A stretch of DNA of 64,000 bases from Streptococcus ovuberis (GTDB lineage: Bacteria; Bacillota; Bacilli; Lactobacillales; Streptococcaceae). Within the stretch, counting starts at the first letter, position 1. The number at the start of each line of letters is the position of its first letter. This document shows positions 54,794 through 63,584 of this stretch, piece by piece. Under the pieces are notes generated by a model. It searched no databases. It worked only from the letters and a program-made list of their open reading frames with translations, and was not told the DNA's origin. The DNA lies in assembly GCF_012396585.1 (NCBI RefSeq), contig NZ_JAAXPR010000009.1, forward strand, positions 1 through 64,000, in the 5' to 3' direction. The translations under genes were made by a program, and so were the position numbers.

Positions 54794-56629
54794 ATGACCA
54801 CGATTGAAGCATTGAAACAACGTCAAGAGAAGATTCGGAACTTCTCCATCATTGCCCACATTGACCACGGTAAGTCAACACTGGCTGACCGGATTTTAGA
54901 GAAGACCGAGACGGTTTCTAGTCGCGAGATGCAGGCCCAGCTCCTTGACAGCATGGACTTGGAGCGTGAGCGGGGGATTACCATCAAGCTCAACGCTGTC
55001 CAGCTCAACTACACCGCTAAAGATGGCGAGACCTACACCTTTCATTTGATTGACACACCAGGGCACGTGGACTTTACCTATGAAGTCTCTCGTTCCTTGG
55101 CAGCCTGTGAGGGGGCGATTTTGGTCGTAGATGCGGCACAGGGCATCGAAGCCCAGACTCTTGCTAATGTCTACTTGGCCTTGGACAATGATTTGGAAAT
55201 CTTGCCCGTTATCAACAAGATTGACCTGCCTGCGGCGGATCCTGAGCGGGTGCGTGGGGAGATTGAGGATGTCATCGGTTTGGACGCTTCTGAAGCTGTC
55301 TTGGCTTCTGCCAAGGCGGGCATCGGCATCGAGGAAATCTTAGAGCAAATCGTTGAAAAAGTTCCAGCGCCGACTGGTGATGTGACTGCGCCGCTGCAAG
55401 CCTTGATTTTTGACTCCGTCTATGACCCTTACCGTGGGGTTATCTTGCAGGTTCGTGTGGTCAATGGCATGGTCAAGCCGGGCGATACCATCCAACTCAT
55501 GAGCAATGGCAAGACCTTTGACGTGACTGAAGTCGGTATCTTCACCCCTAAAGCGGTCGGTCGTGAGGTTCTGGCGACTGGTGATGTTGGCTATATCGCA
55601 GCTTCTATCAAGACCGTGGCGGACACTCGGGTCGGCGATACCGTGACCCTAGCTAGCCATCCAGCAGCAGAGCCCTTGGCAGGTTATAAGCAGATGAACC
55701 CCATGGTCTTTGCAGGGATTTACCCGATTGAGTCCAACAAATACAACGACCTCCGCGAGGCTTTGGAGAAACTCCAACTCAACGATGCCAGTCTGCAATT
55801 TGAGCCAGAAACGTCGCAAGCACTTGGTTTTGGCTTCCGCTGTGGCTTCTTGGGGCTGCTTCACATGGATGTTATTCAAGAGCGATTGGAGCGGGAATTC
55901 AACATTGACCTCATTATGACCGCACCGTCGGTGGTCTACCATGTCAACACGACAGACGGTGAGATGATTGAAGTGGCAAACCCGTCTGAATTTCCAGATC
56001 CGACCCGTGTCCAATCCATCGAAGAGCCGTACGTCAAGGCCCAAATCATGGTGCCCCAGGAATATGTCGGAGCTGTCATGGAATTGGCGCAGCGCAAGCG
56101 CGGTGACTTTGTCACCATGGACTACATTGACGATAACCGTGTCAATGTCATCTATCAGATTCCGCTGGCAGAGATTGTCTTTGACTTCTTTGACAAGCTC
56201 AAATCGTCCACCCGTGGCTATGCCAGCTTTGACTACGAGATTTCCGAGTACCGAACCTCTAAGCTGGTCAAGATGGATATCCTTCTCAATGGCGATAAGG
56301 TCGATGCCCTCAGTTTTATCGTCCACAAGGAATTTGCCTACGAACGTGGAAAAATCATCGTGGAAAAGCTCAAGAAAATTATCCCACGCCAGCAGTTTGA
56401 AGTGCCGATCCAAGCGGCCATCGGTCAGAAAATCGTGGCTCGTAGCGACATCAAGGCCCTGCGTAAGAATGTCCTTGCCAAGTGTTATGGCGGTGACGTG
56501 TCCCGTAAACGCAAGCTCCTTGAGAAACAAAAGGCCGGTAAGAAGCGCATGAAGGCGATTGGCTCGGTCGAAGTCCCCCAAGAAGCCTTCCTCAGCGTCC
56601 TGTCTATGGATGAAGATGAGAAGAAATAA
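54794..56629 (+). CDS. lepA: Elongation factor 4 (back-translocase)
   Basis: LepA is a GTPase acting on ribosomes under stress. The 611-residue protein has the G1 motif [10 protein letters not shown]3 DTPGH, G4 NKID and the C-terminal LepA domain with YDISEYR-like [30 protein letters not shown] precedes the ATG. Confidence 0.97.
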   Translation: MTTIEALKQRQEKIRNFSIIAHIDHGKSTLADRILEKTETVSSREMQAQLLDSMDLERERGITIKLNAVQLNYTAKDGETYTFHLIDTPGHVDFTYEVSRSLAACEGAILVVDAAQGIEAQTLANVYLALDNDLEILPVINKIDLPAADPERVRGEIEDVIGLDASEAVLASAKAGIGIEEILEQIVEKVPAPTGDVTAPLQALIFDSVYDPYRGVILQVRVVNGMVKPGDTIQLMSNGKTFDVTEVGIFTPKAVGREVLATGDVGYIAASIKTVADTRVGDTVTLASHPAAEPLAGYKQMNPMVFAGIYPIESNKYNDLREALEKLQLNDASLQFEPETSQALGFGFRCGFLGLLHMDVIQERLEREFNIDLIMTAPSVVYHVNTTDGEMIEVANPSEFPDPTRVQSIEEPYVKAQIMVPQEYVGAVMELAQRKRGDFVTMDYIDDNRVNVIYQIPLAEIVFDFFDKLKSSTRGYASFDYEISEYRTSKLVKMDILLNGDKVDALSFIVHKEFAYERGKIIVEKLKKIIPRQQFEVPIQAAIGQKIVARSDIKALRKNVLAKCYGGDVSRKRKLLEKQKAGKKRMKAIGSVEVPQEAFLSVLSMDEDEKK

Positions 56630-56658
56630 GCGTTAAAAATGAAAATATTCTAAGAAGG

Positions 56659-56702
56659 TAGTGAGAGAAATTTCAAAAGGAAATAGTTCTCACTCTTTTT
56701 TA
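56659..56702 (+). terminator. lepA terminator
   Basis: AGTGAGA pairs with TCTCACT around an inner GAAATTTC/GGAAAT region and is followed by six T residues. Confidence 0.7.
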
Positions 56703-57199
56703 TTGTCCGAAAACAGGAGCGGATTCATTAGAAGGACCTGCTGTTGATAGAGTATTTTCGCTTTCAAAATGGTCAAAATATTATTACAGTGACCCCTGTT
56801 ACAACAATTGCTCTTAACACCTCTCATTAGCTGCTTCTGTTTTAAAAATGCGCAATGCTAACCATAATGAGCTAGTAATACTGCTGCTAAGCACTTAAAA
56901 ATGACGTAGGGAGGAGGATTCAATATTGAACAATCTTTCTAAGATAGTCTGGTGGCGGACCGTTTTTTGATATTTGAGTCCAAAATAAAAAAGCTTAGAA
57001 AATTATTAGACTAAAAGGTTTGATTAACCGGGGAATCAAGCAGAGTTTTGAAAAGTGGCATAGCGATAAACAGTATAAAAATTAACTCGTTACTCAGCAT
57101 CTTGCGGTTTGTTCATGAAAAAGCCTTATTTTACTGGATGTTGGTCTTAAAAGCAACGATATCACTGTTTCAGAAATAACGGGCTCCCTCCTTTCTTTA
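56703..57199. other. Gene-free stretch of about 500 bp
   Basis: Frames are short and no gene family or RNA is recognised. It may be decayed coding DNA. The promoter of the next gene is at its right edge. Confidence 0.4.
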
Positions 57200-57208
57200 T
57201 GATATAAT
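57200..57208 (+). promoter_or_regulatory. Extended -10 promoter of the thioesterase operon
   Basis: TGA-TATAAT, 31 bp before the GTG start; AAAGAGGAG follows as ribosome site. Confidence 0.6.
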
Positions 57209-57239
57209 AAATAGAATCAATAGAAAGAGGAGACTTCAG

Positions 57240-57641
57240 GTGAAGGATTTAAAATTAACTCAGATTGTAGCCTTTGATAATGCAATAATAGAAGAGGTTG
57301 GTGAAGGACATGTCTTGGTTTCAACGGTGGTTGGCCAGCAATCTTTGAATATTTACGGGCATGCTCACGGTGGCTATTTGTTTACCCTTTGTGATGAAGT
57401 CAGTGGTCTAACAGCCATGACAGTTGGATGCGACACGGTGACTATCCAGTCGAATATTAATTACTTAAAAGCAGCTAAAGTTGGGCAAAAGCTTTGGATT
57501 CAGTCGAATATGCTGCATAATGGCCGAACAACAAAAGTTATCGAAGTGACCATTAAAAACGAGGGGGCTAACCTCTTGGTTAAAGGAACTTTTACCATGT
57601 TTGTGACAGGTCTAAGAGATAGTAAGGAGGATGAGGTGTGA
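57240..57641 (+). CDS. PaaI-type hotdog thioesterase
   Basis: The 133-residue protein starts with GTG 57240. It has the hotdog core NIYGHAHGGYLFTLCDEVSGLTA with the catalytic Asp/Glu helix, and TVTIQSNINYLKAAKVGQKLW. It hydrolyses acyl-CoA thioesters; the acyl group is unknown. It overlaps the next gene by four bases. Confidence 0.82.
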   Translation: MKDLKLTQIVAFDNAIIEEVGEGHVLVSTVVGQQSLNIYGHAHGGYLFTLCDEVSGLTAMTVGCDTVTIQSNINYLKAAKVGQKLWIQSNMLHNGRTTKVIEVTIKNEGANLLVKGTFTMFVTGLRDSKEDEV

Positions 57642-58270
57642 TTGGCGTTTTTGAATATGAATCATCCGGCAAGAGGAAAGAAGTAAAGTCCTTTGTTCTA
57701 TTGAGCGCTTCTCCTAGGCGTCAGGAATTATTGCGTTTTTTGGATCCTGAAGTCAGAGCGATAGCTATTGACGAGCGGAAAATAGAAGAAACCTTCATGG
57801 CGCATTATGCGAAGGATGAATTTTTAGTAAGGGCAGCGAAAACCTGTTGTGAGATTTCAAAGGCTAAGTCTAGTGGGCCTTTAGAAGAAGGAAAGCTCTA
57901 TATTTCTGCGGATACGATGGTCATTTTGGGAGAAGAGGTTTACAATAAACCTAGGGACCTTGAGGATGCTAAGAGGATGTTACGTTCCTATTTTGGCCGT
58001 AGTCAGCACGTGGTCACATCCGTTTGTCTGAGAATGGAAGACTATTTGGAAGTGTTTTACAGTGTCGCCCAGATTGATTTTGTGGCTTATTATCCAGCCT
58101 TGGAAGAAGCTATTGAGGCTTACGTTGAAGAGAAAAGGCCTTTGGACAAGTCAGGGGCCTACGGAATTCAAGAATTGGACCCTAGGTTTGTCAAACAAGT
58201 GTTAGGGGATATTTACACGATTATCGGTCTTCCAGTCGCTGAGATTGCTTCACGTTTGTTTGGAAAATAA
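57638..58270 (+). CDS. Maf-like nucleotide pyrophosphatase
   Basis: The protein of 210 residues has LLSASPRRQELL (about 22-33), DERKIEE, ISADTMVIL and the KSGAYGIQE motif (KRPLDKSGAYGIQELDP) of Maf enzymes, which hydrolyse dTTP/UTP or modified nucleotides. GTG 57638 adds about 19 residues ahead of the usual Maf start. SGAYGIQE differs from the canonical AGaYgIQ only slightly. Confidence 0.82.
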   Translation: MIGVFEYESSGKRKEVKSFVLLSASPRRQELLRFLDPEVRAIAIDERKIEETFMAHYAKDEFLVRAAKTCCEISKAKSSGPLEEGKLYISADTMVILGEEVYNKPRDLEDAKRMLRSYFGRSQHVVTSVCLRMEDYLEVFYSVAQIDFVAYYPALEEAIEAYVEEKRPLDKSGAYGIQELDPRFVKQVLGDIYTIIGLPVAEIASRLFGK

Positions 58271-58290
58271 GTCAGGAAAGGAGTTTGGCA

Positions 58291-58800
58291 GTGGGACAGA
58301 GGGAATTAGACATCGAGCATTACCGCCAGTTGGCGATTCGAAAACAGAAAGAGCATCGCCTTTTTCTAGCGCAGTTAAAACGAAAACCTCCTAAGAATCT
58401 TGACAAGCTAGTCCAGGAGATTCACCAGGAAGTCTTTCAGGAAATTGATTGTACCCAGTGTGCTAATTGCTGTAAACAGCTAGGACCGCTATTTACCGAG
58501 GCTGACATCACGCGGATTGCCAAGCATTTTCGGATGAAATTGCCAGCCTTTGAGAGCATGTTCTTAAGGACGGACGAAGATGGTGACAAGGTCTTTCAAA
58601 GCATGCCTTGCCCATTTTTAGGAGAGGATAATCTCTGCTCCATTTATGACGTTCGTCCCAAGGCTTGCAGGGAATTTCCCCATACTGATCGGAAGAAAAT
58701 CTATCAGATCAACCATTTAACCCTGAAAAACACGCTCTTTTGCCCTGCTGCCTATCTTTTTGTTGAAAAGCTACGGGAACGTTTAGCAATGATACGCTAA
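58291..58800 (+). CDS. YkgJ-type cysteine-cluster protein
   Basis: The protein has CTQCANCCKQLG, PCPFLGEDNLCSIYDVRPKACREFP and a late Cys, the CxxCxxCC..CxxC-like set of the zinc- or iron-binding YkgJ family (UPF0153). GTG 58291 lies 7 nt after AGGAAAGGAG; a TTG at 58285 is too close to it. Function unknown. Confidence 0.8.
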   Translation: MGQRELDIEHYRQLAIRKQKEHRLFLAQLKRKPPKNLDKLVQEIHQEVFQEIDCTQCANCCKQLGPLFTEADITRIAKHFRMKLPAFESMFLRTDEDGDKVFQSMPCPFLGEDNLCSIYDVRPKACREFPHTDRKKIYQINHLTLKNTLFCPAAYLFVEKLRERLAMIR

Positions 58801-58905
58801 GCTAGTCGTCATGACTGTCAAAAAGGCTATTTTCGGTTAAAGCTATCTCTAAGGGGTCAATGAAAAAGAGTGTAACCTGCACTTGACCATCCGTTGGAAT
58901 ATGAC

Positions 58906-58951
58906 TTCGGTTAGAATCTTTTAGGATTCAGGCTGAAAGATTCTAACCGAA
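58906..58951. repeat. Perfect 16-bp inverted repeat
   Basis: Arms 58906-58921 and 58936-58951 pair without mismatch around a 14-base loop. Neither strand has a T tract after it. A partial copy of the arm (TTTTCGGTTAAAG) lies near 58829. It is a small mobile-repeat remnant, a structured RNA or an operator. The rest of 58801-59069 shows nothing. Confidence 0.7.
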
Positions 58952-59069
58952 ACATAAGCTAAGCGGGGAACTGTTGGTTTCTCCAAACACTCGTGGCCTC
59001 AATGGTCTAACGAGCTATGTCTGGTCATTGTTTTAGCAAACCTCTGAATATTTTTCCTTTTGTGCTTTT

Positions 59070-59921
59070 TTAGTCAAATATGGTCATGGCAGCCTGTAAT
59101 TCTTCCTTGAGGTGTTCACAGTAGTAGTCCTGAAAGATAGGCAAGTCTTTGATATGTCGGTAACGTTTAGCAAGCTTGTAGCCAGGATCCGTCTGATAGT
59201 CAGGATAGGCTTTTAAGAACTGTCGGATTAGGTCCCATTCGCGTTTGTACCCCAAGGGTCTAGCTTGGTAATGAATCCCATCGATGATACGGTCAATCCG
59301 ATGGTGTAGATGGCCGAAGACAACTTCTTTAACACCGTGTTTCAAGAAGAGGTCATGGAAGGCTTGACTGCCTAAGAAGGCACGGAAGCGGTCAAAGTAG
59401 GCATGCTCAGGAATAAAGGCCGCATGCGGTACAAAATGCAGGGCAACAAGAGGAGTTGATGGGGCCTTCTCGAGCAGTGTTTCAAGCTTTTCTAGGCTTT
59501 CTTGGGTAAGCTCAGGATCGCTTTTTGGACGGTCGAGTTTGCGGTCAAACCAGAAAAATTGCTTGTCTCTTAGATGTTCTTCTGAACTTTTATGTGGATA
59601 AAAACTATAGTCATACCAGCCAGCAAGGTAGACGAGAGAACGCTTTTCCATTTCTAAAAGACCTCCGTCTAATTCTTGGCTTTGTGCTTCAGTCATGCCT
59701 AACATGTCATGATTTCCTAAGTTATAAGATAGGGTGACCACAGAAGCTAGTTGGTCTAAAAATGGCTTGGTCACTTGATCAAACTGATTGGAAATATCCC
59801 CTGCAATATGGAGATGTTGGATGTGTTGCTCTTGAAGAATACTTTTCAATGTTGCAATTTCCAATGTTCCAAACGTATTGTGGTCGATGTGGAGGTCGCT
59901 CATGATAGCAAGTTTAGTCAT
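59070..59921 (-). CDS. Metallophosphoesterase
   Basis: The 283-residue protein has the calcineurin-like metal motifs MSDLHIDH, GDISNQ, GNHD and VFGHLHHR. Substrate unknown. The start lies six bases after an extended -10 box with no usual ribosome site. Confidence 0.85.
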   Translation of the reverse strand: MTKLAIMSDLHIDHNTFGTLEIATLKSILQEQHIQHLHIAGDISNQFDQVTKPFLDQLASVVTLSYNLGNHDMLGMTEAQSQELDGGLLEMEKRSLVYLAGWYDYSFYPHKSSEEHLRDKQFFWFDRKLDRPKSDPELTQESLEKLETLLEKAPSTPLVALHFVPHAAFIPEHAYFDRFRAFLGSQAFHDLFLKHGVKEVVFGHLHHRIDRIIDGIHYQARPLGYKREWDLIRQFLKAYPDYQTDPGYKLAKRYRHIKDLPIFQDYYCEHLKEELQAAMTIFD

Positions 59922-59927
59922 AGTTCC

Positions 59928-59936
59928 ATTATAACA
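59928..59936 (-). promoter_or_regulatory. Extended -10 promoter of the phosphoesterase gene
   Basis: On the minus strand TGT-TATAAT is followed after six bases by ATG, so transcription would begin at the start codon. Confidence 0.55.
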
Positions 59937-60029
59937 GAAAACATAAATTCATCGGGATGCATTTGCTCAATAGCATGATGGTTATTGTAAGAATAGAGGT
60001 AGCATAATATTAATTAGAGAGGTTAAAAA

Positions 60030-60483
60030 ATGATTAATGATGAAAAAGCAACATCGTTGATTCTCGAAAATATAGATAGGATGGCTTATTTTGGTAATTG
60101 CCCCAATGATATCATAGATTTAGCAGAAAAAACGTTGGGCATAAAATACCCAAGGGATTATCGTGATTTTGTTCGTCATTTTGGAGCTGGTCATTTTGGT
60201 TCGTCAGAAATTTATGGTGTTTTTAGAGAGGATTTTTTAAATTCAGGTAGTTTGGTTAACTCTTTTAGAGAGAAAGGTTTCCAATCTTCCAGAGGATCTA
60301 GTAATCATTTATGCAGTGGGTAATGGGGAGCTATTTTGTTTCAATTACAATAAGTTGAATGTAAATGGGGAACCTACAATTGTATCCTTTACACCTAATA
60401 AGAATATTACTGAATATGAAATTGTGTATGACAGTTTTGGTGATTTTCTGCTAGATTGTATTACTAGGGAACTGGAGATGTAA
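60030..60483 (+). pseudogene. SMI1/KNR4 (SUKH) immunity protein, frameshifted
   Basis: The first 80 residues (ATG 60030, after GAGAGG) contain LGIKYPRDYRDFVRHFGAGHF, the SUKH signature. The frame is lost near an AGAGAGA tract at about 60266. It continues in another frame as NLPEDLVIIYAVGNGELFCF and ends ITRELEM at 60483. Together they make a full-length SUKH protein. SUKH proteins neutralise polymorphic-toxin nucleases; no matching toxin is left on its 5' side. Confidence 0.75.
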
Positions 60484-60573
60484 ACTTGTCATCATTCAGC
60501 TTAAGAGGATGCAATTGTCTTCTTTTTGAATATAGTATATAATATTAATGCATCAGTTAACCATGTCAAGAAC

Positions 60574-61688
60574 TAGGCTACTCAGCAGAGGAATAATTAT
60601 CAGTCAAGAACAAGTTATCATGCGTCTCCAGTAGGAGGTTATGGAGGCAGTTACGGTGGATATGGAGGGGGCATAGTTCAAACTCTTCCAGTCATGCCTA
60701 TGTTCAGCAGCAACAGGCTCAAGCTAGAGCCCAAGCCGAGCAACGTCGTCAGCAACATATTCGAGACGAGTATAGTCAGTCAACAGGAATCAAAACGACA
60801 CCTAAGACACGAGAAGCTAAGAGCCTGTTCCGTAACTGGGGTAAAGCCCTTAAGGAAATGTACACGCATGTGTGTAAAACAGCTAAACGTGTTAAGAAAC
60901 AAGTTGCCAACTACGTTAAGAAAATCGACTGGAAGAAGGTAGCTGTCACAGCTGGTGCTATTGGTGTTGGTATTGTCCTCACCGTAGCTACCGGTGGTCT
61001 AGGTGCTCCTGTGGCGATGGCTATTGGAGGAGCGGCTTCTGGAGCCATTATGTCTGGCTATGATGCTTATAGCTCAGGTCAGCGTGGTTGGGCCTTGGTT
61101 GGCTCTACACTTAAAGGTGCTGGACTAGGAGCTATTACAGGTTTTGTAGGTGGACAATTTATTGGAGCTGGTGCCAATGTGGCCGCTAATGTGACACAAA
61201 ACATTGCCAACCAGACCGTTCGTCATGTCGTTAGTGCAGGTGTTGAAGCTGGTGTTGAGACAGCCATAGATACGGGAATCTCCCTTGCGACAGGGAATCC
61301 AATTACCCTTAAGAATGTCGCGACAGACTATGGTCTCAATCTCATAACCAATGGTGCGGGTAGTGTTTCAAGTAAGAAATCTGCCAAAGCGGATGTATCG
61401 AAGAACAAGCCGAAGTCTGGGGATGTTGCAGTTACGAAGCCTCGTCAGTCATCTACTCCTGTTCAGCAACTGTCCAACCCTGGACCTAATAAGTCTAGAA
61501 TCCCTGTGGAAGCTGTAGATGGCAATGGAAATAAGGTATATGGTGAACTTATAGAGAATCCTTCTAGGATGACTGCTCGTGATGTAACTTCCAGTCAAAA
61601 AGTAATAGGGGGACAACAGACTACCGCTACAGTTACTGGTGGAAATTCAACTCAACTTGGTAGGAATATGTTAAAATCAATGGGGTGA
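60574..61688 (+). pseudogene. Orphan RHS tip 1: linker and pretoxin region, frameshifted
   Basis: No start or RHS core precedes it. A Gly-rich linker (GGYGGSYGGYGG) is broken by a frame change in a G run near 60670. It then reads QAQARAQAEQRRQQHIRDEY, and from 60858 the conserved pretoxin region with hydrophobic Gly/Ala segments (VAVTAGAIGVGIVLTVATGG and AIGGAASGAIMSGYDAYSSG). A Ser/Pro/Lys stretch leads to LGRNMLKSMG and a stop at 61686. This is the usual stretch between RHS core and toxin tip. Confidence 0.75.
60794..61212 (+). repeat. RHS pretoxin direct repeat, copy 1
   Basis: Matches 63582-64000 at a distance of 2788 bp. The first 216 bp (60794-61009) are identical, then scattered third-position changes appear. 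The sudden change from identity to divergence suggests recent gene conversion. Confidence 0.85.
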
Positions 61689-62056
61689 GTACAAATACTG
61701 GATGGAAGGGATACCAAGCTCAACATATTATTCCTGCAGAATTTACAAATCATCCTCTTATTCAAAAGATAGGCATGAATTTTGACGATGCTAGCAATGG
61801 AATTTTTTTACCTATTCCAGATACTAATGTAAGTGGGTTATCCAGACACAGGGGATATCACTCTACCTATAATACATTTGTTAAAAATCAACTTGATGCA
61901 ATTGATATTAATCAACCGTCATCTATTATTCAACAGCAAATAATGGATTTGCAAAGTCAACTAAGAACCCTTCAACAGAATGGATTACCTTTATATCCTA
62001 GTCAAGGCGCAACAGTTGATTTATGGCAACGCTCATTAAATCGGATAAAAAAGTGA
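61685..62056 (+). CDS. AHH-family nuclease toxin tip
   Basis: The 123-codon frame from GTG 61685 reads YQAQHIIPAE, HPLIQKIGMNFDDASNGIFLP and HRGYHSTYNTFV, an AHH (HNH/ENDO VII fold) nuclease tip; the AHH triplet is QH here. It lies out of frame by one base with the pretoxin region. One extra G in the GGGG run at 61682-61685 would restore MGVSTNTGW, a normal AHH junction. The sequence may be a decayed cassette, a sequencing error or phase-variable. Confidence 0.75.
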   Translation: MSTNTGWKGYQAQHIIPAEFTNHPLIQKIGMNFDDASNGIFLPIPDTNVSGLSRHRGYHSTYNTFVKNQLDAIDINQPSSIIQQQIMDLQSQLRTLQQNGLPLYPSQGATVDLWQRSLNRIKK

Positions 62057-62066
62057 GAGGAGTAGA

Positions 62067-62510
62067 ATGATGGAAGCGATTGATATTGTTAAGAAGTTAT
62101 TAGAGACAGAAGATTTGGATATATTTTCTAAAAATATAAGTGATATTTCAAGTGAAGAAATACTATATTTATTTGTATGTAATTTTAGTTATGATGGTAA
62201 TATTGATAAATTGTACTACATAATTGATCATCCATCATGTAGCATGAATGTAGCTCTAAAGATATTTTATTTATTAGATGGGTACTCATTCTTATTAGGG
62301 AATTTGGACATATTTTCTGATAGCACAGTGCTACTATTATTGGATAGGTTATATACTGGTTTAGTATCCAGTCAATTTTGTAAAGGGAATATTGAAATTC
62401 AATCAGAATTTACTAAGGTTCAGATATATAAATTAAAAAAATTAGATATCAATGTTCCTACCTACATATTGTTTGGCATGGAAGGGAATTATATTGATTC
62501 GACATTATAG
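62067..62510 (+). CDS. DUF4274-like immunity protein
   Basis: The 147-residue acidic protein follows the AHH tip by ten bases. FVCNFSYDGN, IDHPSCSMNVALKIFYLLDGYSFL matches the pattern of DUF4274 immunity proteins. GAGAGGAG precedes the ATG (a second ATG follows at once). Presumed antidote of the AHH nuclease. Confidence 0.6.
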   Translation: MMEAIDIVKKLLETEDLDIFSKNISDISSEEILYLFVCNFSYDGNIDKLYYIIDHPSCSMNVALKIFYLLDGYSFLLGNLDIFSDSTVLLLLDRLYTGLVSSQFCKGNIEIQSEFTKVQIYKLKKLDINVPTYILFGMEGNYIDSTL

Positions 62511-63142
62511 TTATTCCAATTAACACCAATACAGATGACAATAACCGTCTGACGAAGCTAGAGAACAAGGCTGGTACAACGACCTATACTTACGATAAGA
62601 ACGGCAACCGTACTGCGTCTAAGAAAAATGATGAGAAGCTAGATTATATCTACGATACGGAGAATCGCCTCCTTGCGGTCAAGGACAAGGAAGGTCTTCT
62701 GATGGCAGCCCTCTATGACGGCGATGACAACCGTGTTTTCACCGCTAGTCGAGCAGAAGGAAAGCATACTTATCAACTCTTCAAACGCCAAGAGAAGAAG
62801 AAATCGCCATATACTGCACCAAATGGAGAAGAAAACTCTCTCTTCTGGTATGGTTTTAGTCAAAATGTCCTGCAGGCTCTCTCAACACTTCCACAGACAG
62901 TCGGTACTATCTGGCATGATATCTTTGACGATGTGTCTACTGCTTACCATAAGAGAGTGGCTAAGGACAGGGCTAACGACGAAGGGCTTGTGGTCAATCC
63001 GCCAGATTTGGGGAATCTTCCAGGTGAGGGGGATGTGACCTATGCGTCACAGGTACAGGATATCCTCATCAATTATCATCAAAATTTATTACAATACCAT
63101 TTCAAGGAAATAAATTCGCTAATTATGTCGAAGTTGATGTGA
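62498..63142 (+). pseudogene. Orphan RHS core fragment with YD repeats
   Basis: Open frame with no start, directly after the immunity gene. YD repeats TTTYTYDKNGNRTASKK and LDYIYDTENRLLAVKD are followed by the streptococcal RHS end NPPDLGNLPGEGDVTYASQ. The frame then runs out of homology. The 5' edge lies at the immunity-gene stop, a recombination junction. Confidence 0.8.
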
Positions 63143-63243
63143 CAGGCTTAGGTGTAATTAAAGGAAGGGATGGAGTATTTGTAGTTCCTAATGATAAATC
63201 ACTCGATATTTCAAATCGCATCCTTAATTACGGAAAAAATTGA
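63064..63243 (+). pseudogene. Toxin-tip remnant 2
   Basis: A frame different from the RHS core reads KFITIPFQGNKFANYVEVDV, then GVFVVPNDKSLDISNRIL and ends at 63243. It looks like the C-terminal end of a toxin tip whose first part is missing. The family is not recognised. Confidence 0.5.
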
Positions 63244-63254
63244 GGTAAATAGTT

Positions 63255-63539
63255 ATGAAATATTATAGAACATATTGGTTACAAGACAAACCAGATTTTC
63301 CTACTTGGATTTTTTCAGAGGTTGGTATAGATAGGTTGGATACTAGAAGATTAGAAATCTTTAATAATGGTTCAGCAAAGTATTTTGATAGTCGAACTCC
63401 GTTTGAAATAGGCGTTTCACAATATCCTGAGAATCTTGATGAGCTTAATGATGGAGGGGAACTTTTCATAAAAGAGATAACCTTAGAGGAATTTGAAGAA
63501 GCTCTTTCTCATTATGATTTGAATAGTATTCTTTCTTAA
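63255..63539 (+). CDS. DUF6881-like immunity protein
   Basis: The 94-residue protein begins MKYYRTYWLQDKPDFPTWIF, has RRLEIFNNGSAKYFD and ends EITLEEFEEALSHYD. This fits the DUF6881 pattern found next to polymorphic toxins. It follows the toxin remnant by 11 bases and is presumably its antidote. Confidence 0.6.
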   Translation: MKYYRTYWLQDKPDFPTWIFSEVGIDRLDTRRLEIFNNGSAKYFDSRTPFEIGVSQYPENLDELNDGGELFIKEITLEEFEEALSHYDLNSILS

Positions 63540-63542
63540 GGA

Positions 63543-63584
63543 GTTGTAGGTGGATTTAGCACAGCCACTCCCTCCACCTACAAC
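63543..63584. repeat. 12-bp inverted repeat at the start of cassette 3
   Basis: Perfect arms 63543-63554 and 63573-63584 bracket 18 bp. The right arm abuts the start of the 216-bp repeat. It also covers the ribosome site region of the open frame from 63550, so the mRNA hairpin could hide the start. Confidence 0.6.

Noticed and set aside
55968..56552. 194-codon plus-strand frame inside lepA
   Set aside because: It is Ser/Arg-rich shadow coding in another frame of lepA.
55649..56581. Long minus-strand open frame of 310 codons inside lepA
   Set aside because: It is fully antisense to a strongly conserved gene, reads as low-similarity sequence and has no ribosome site.
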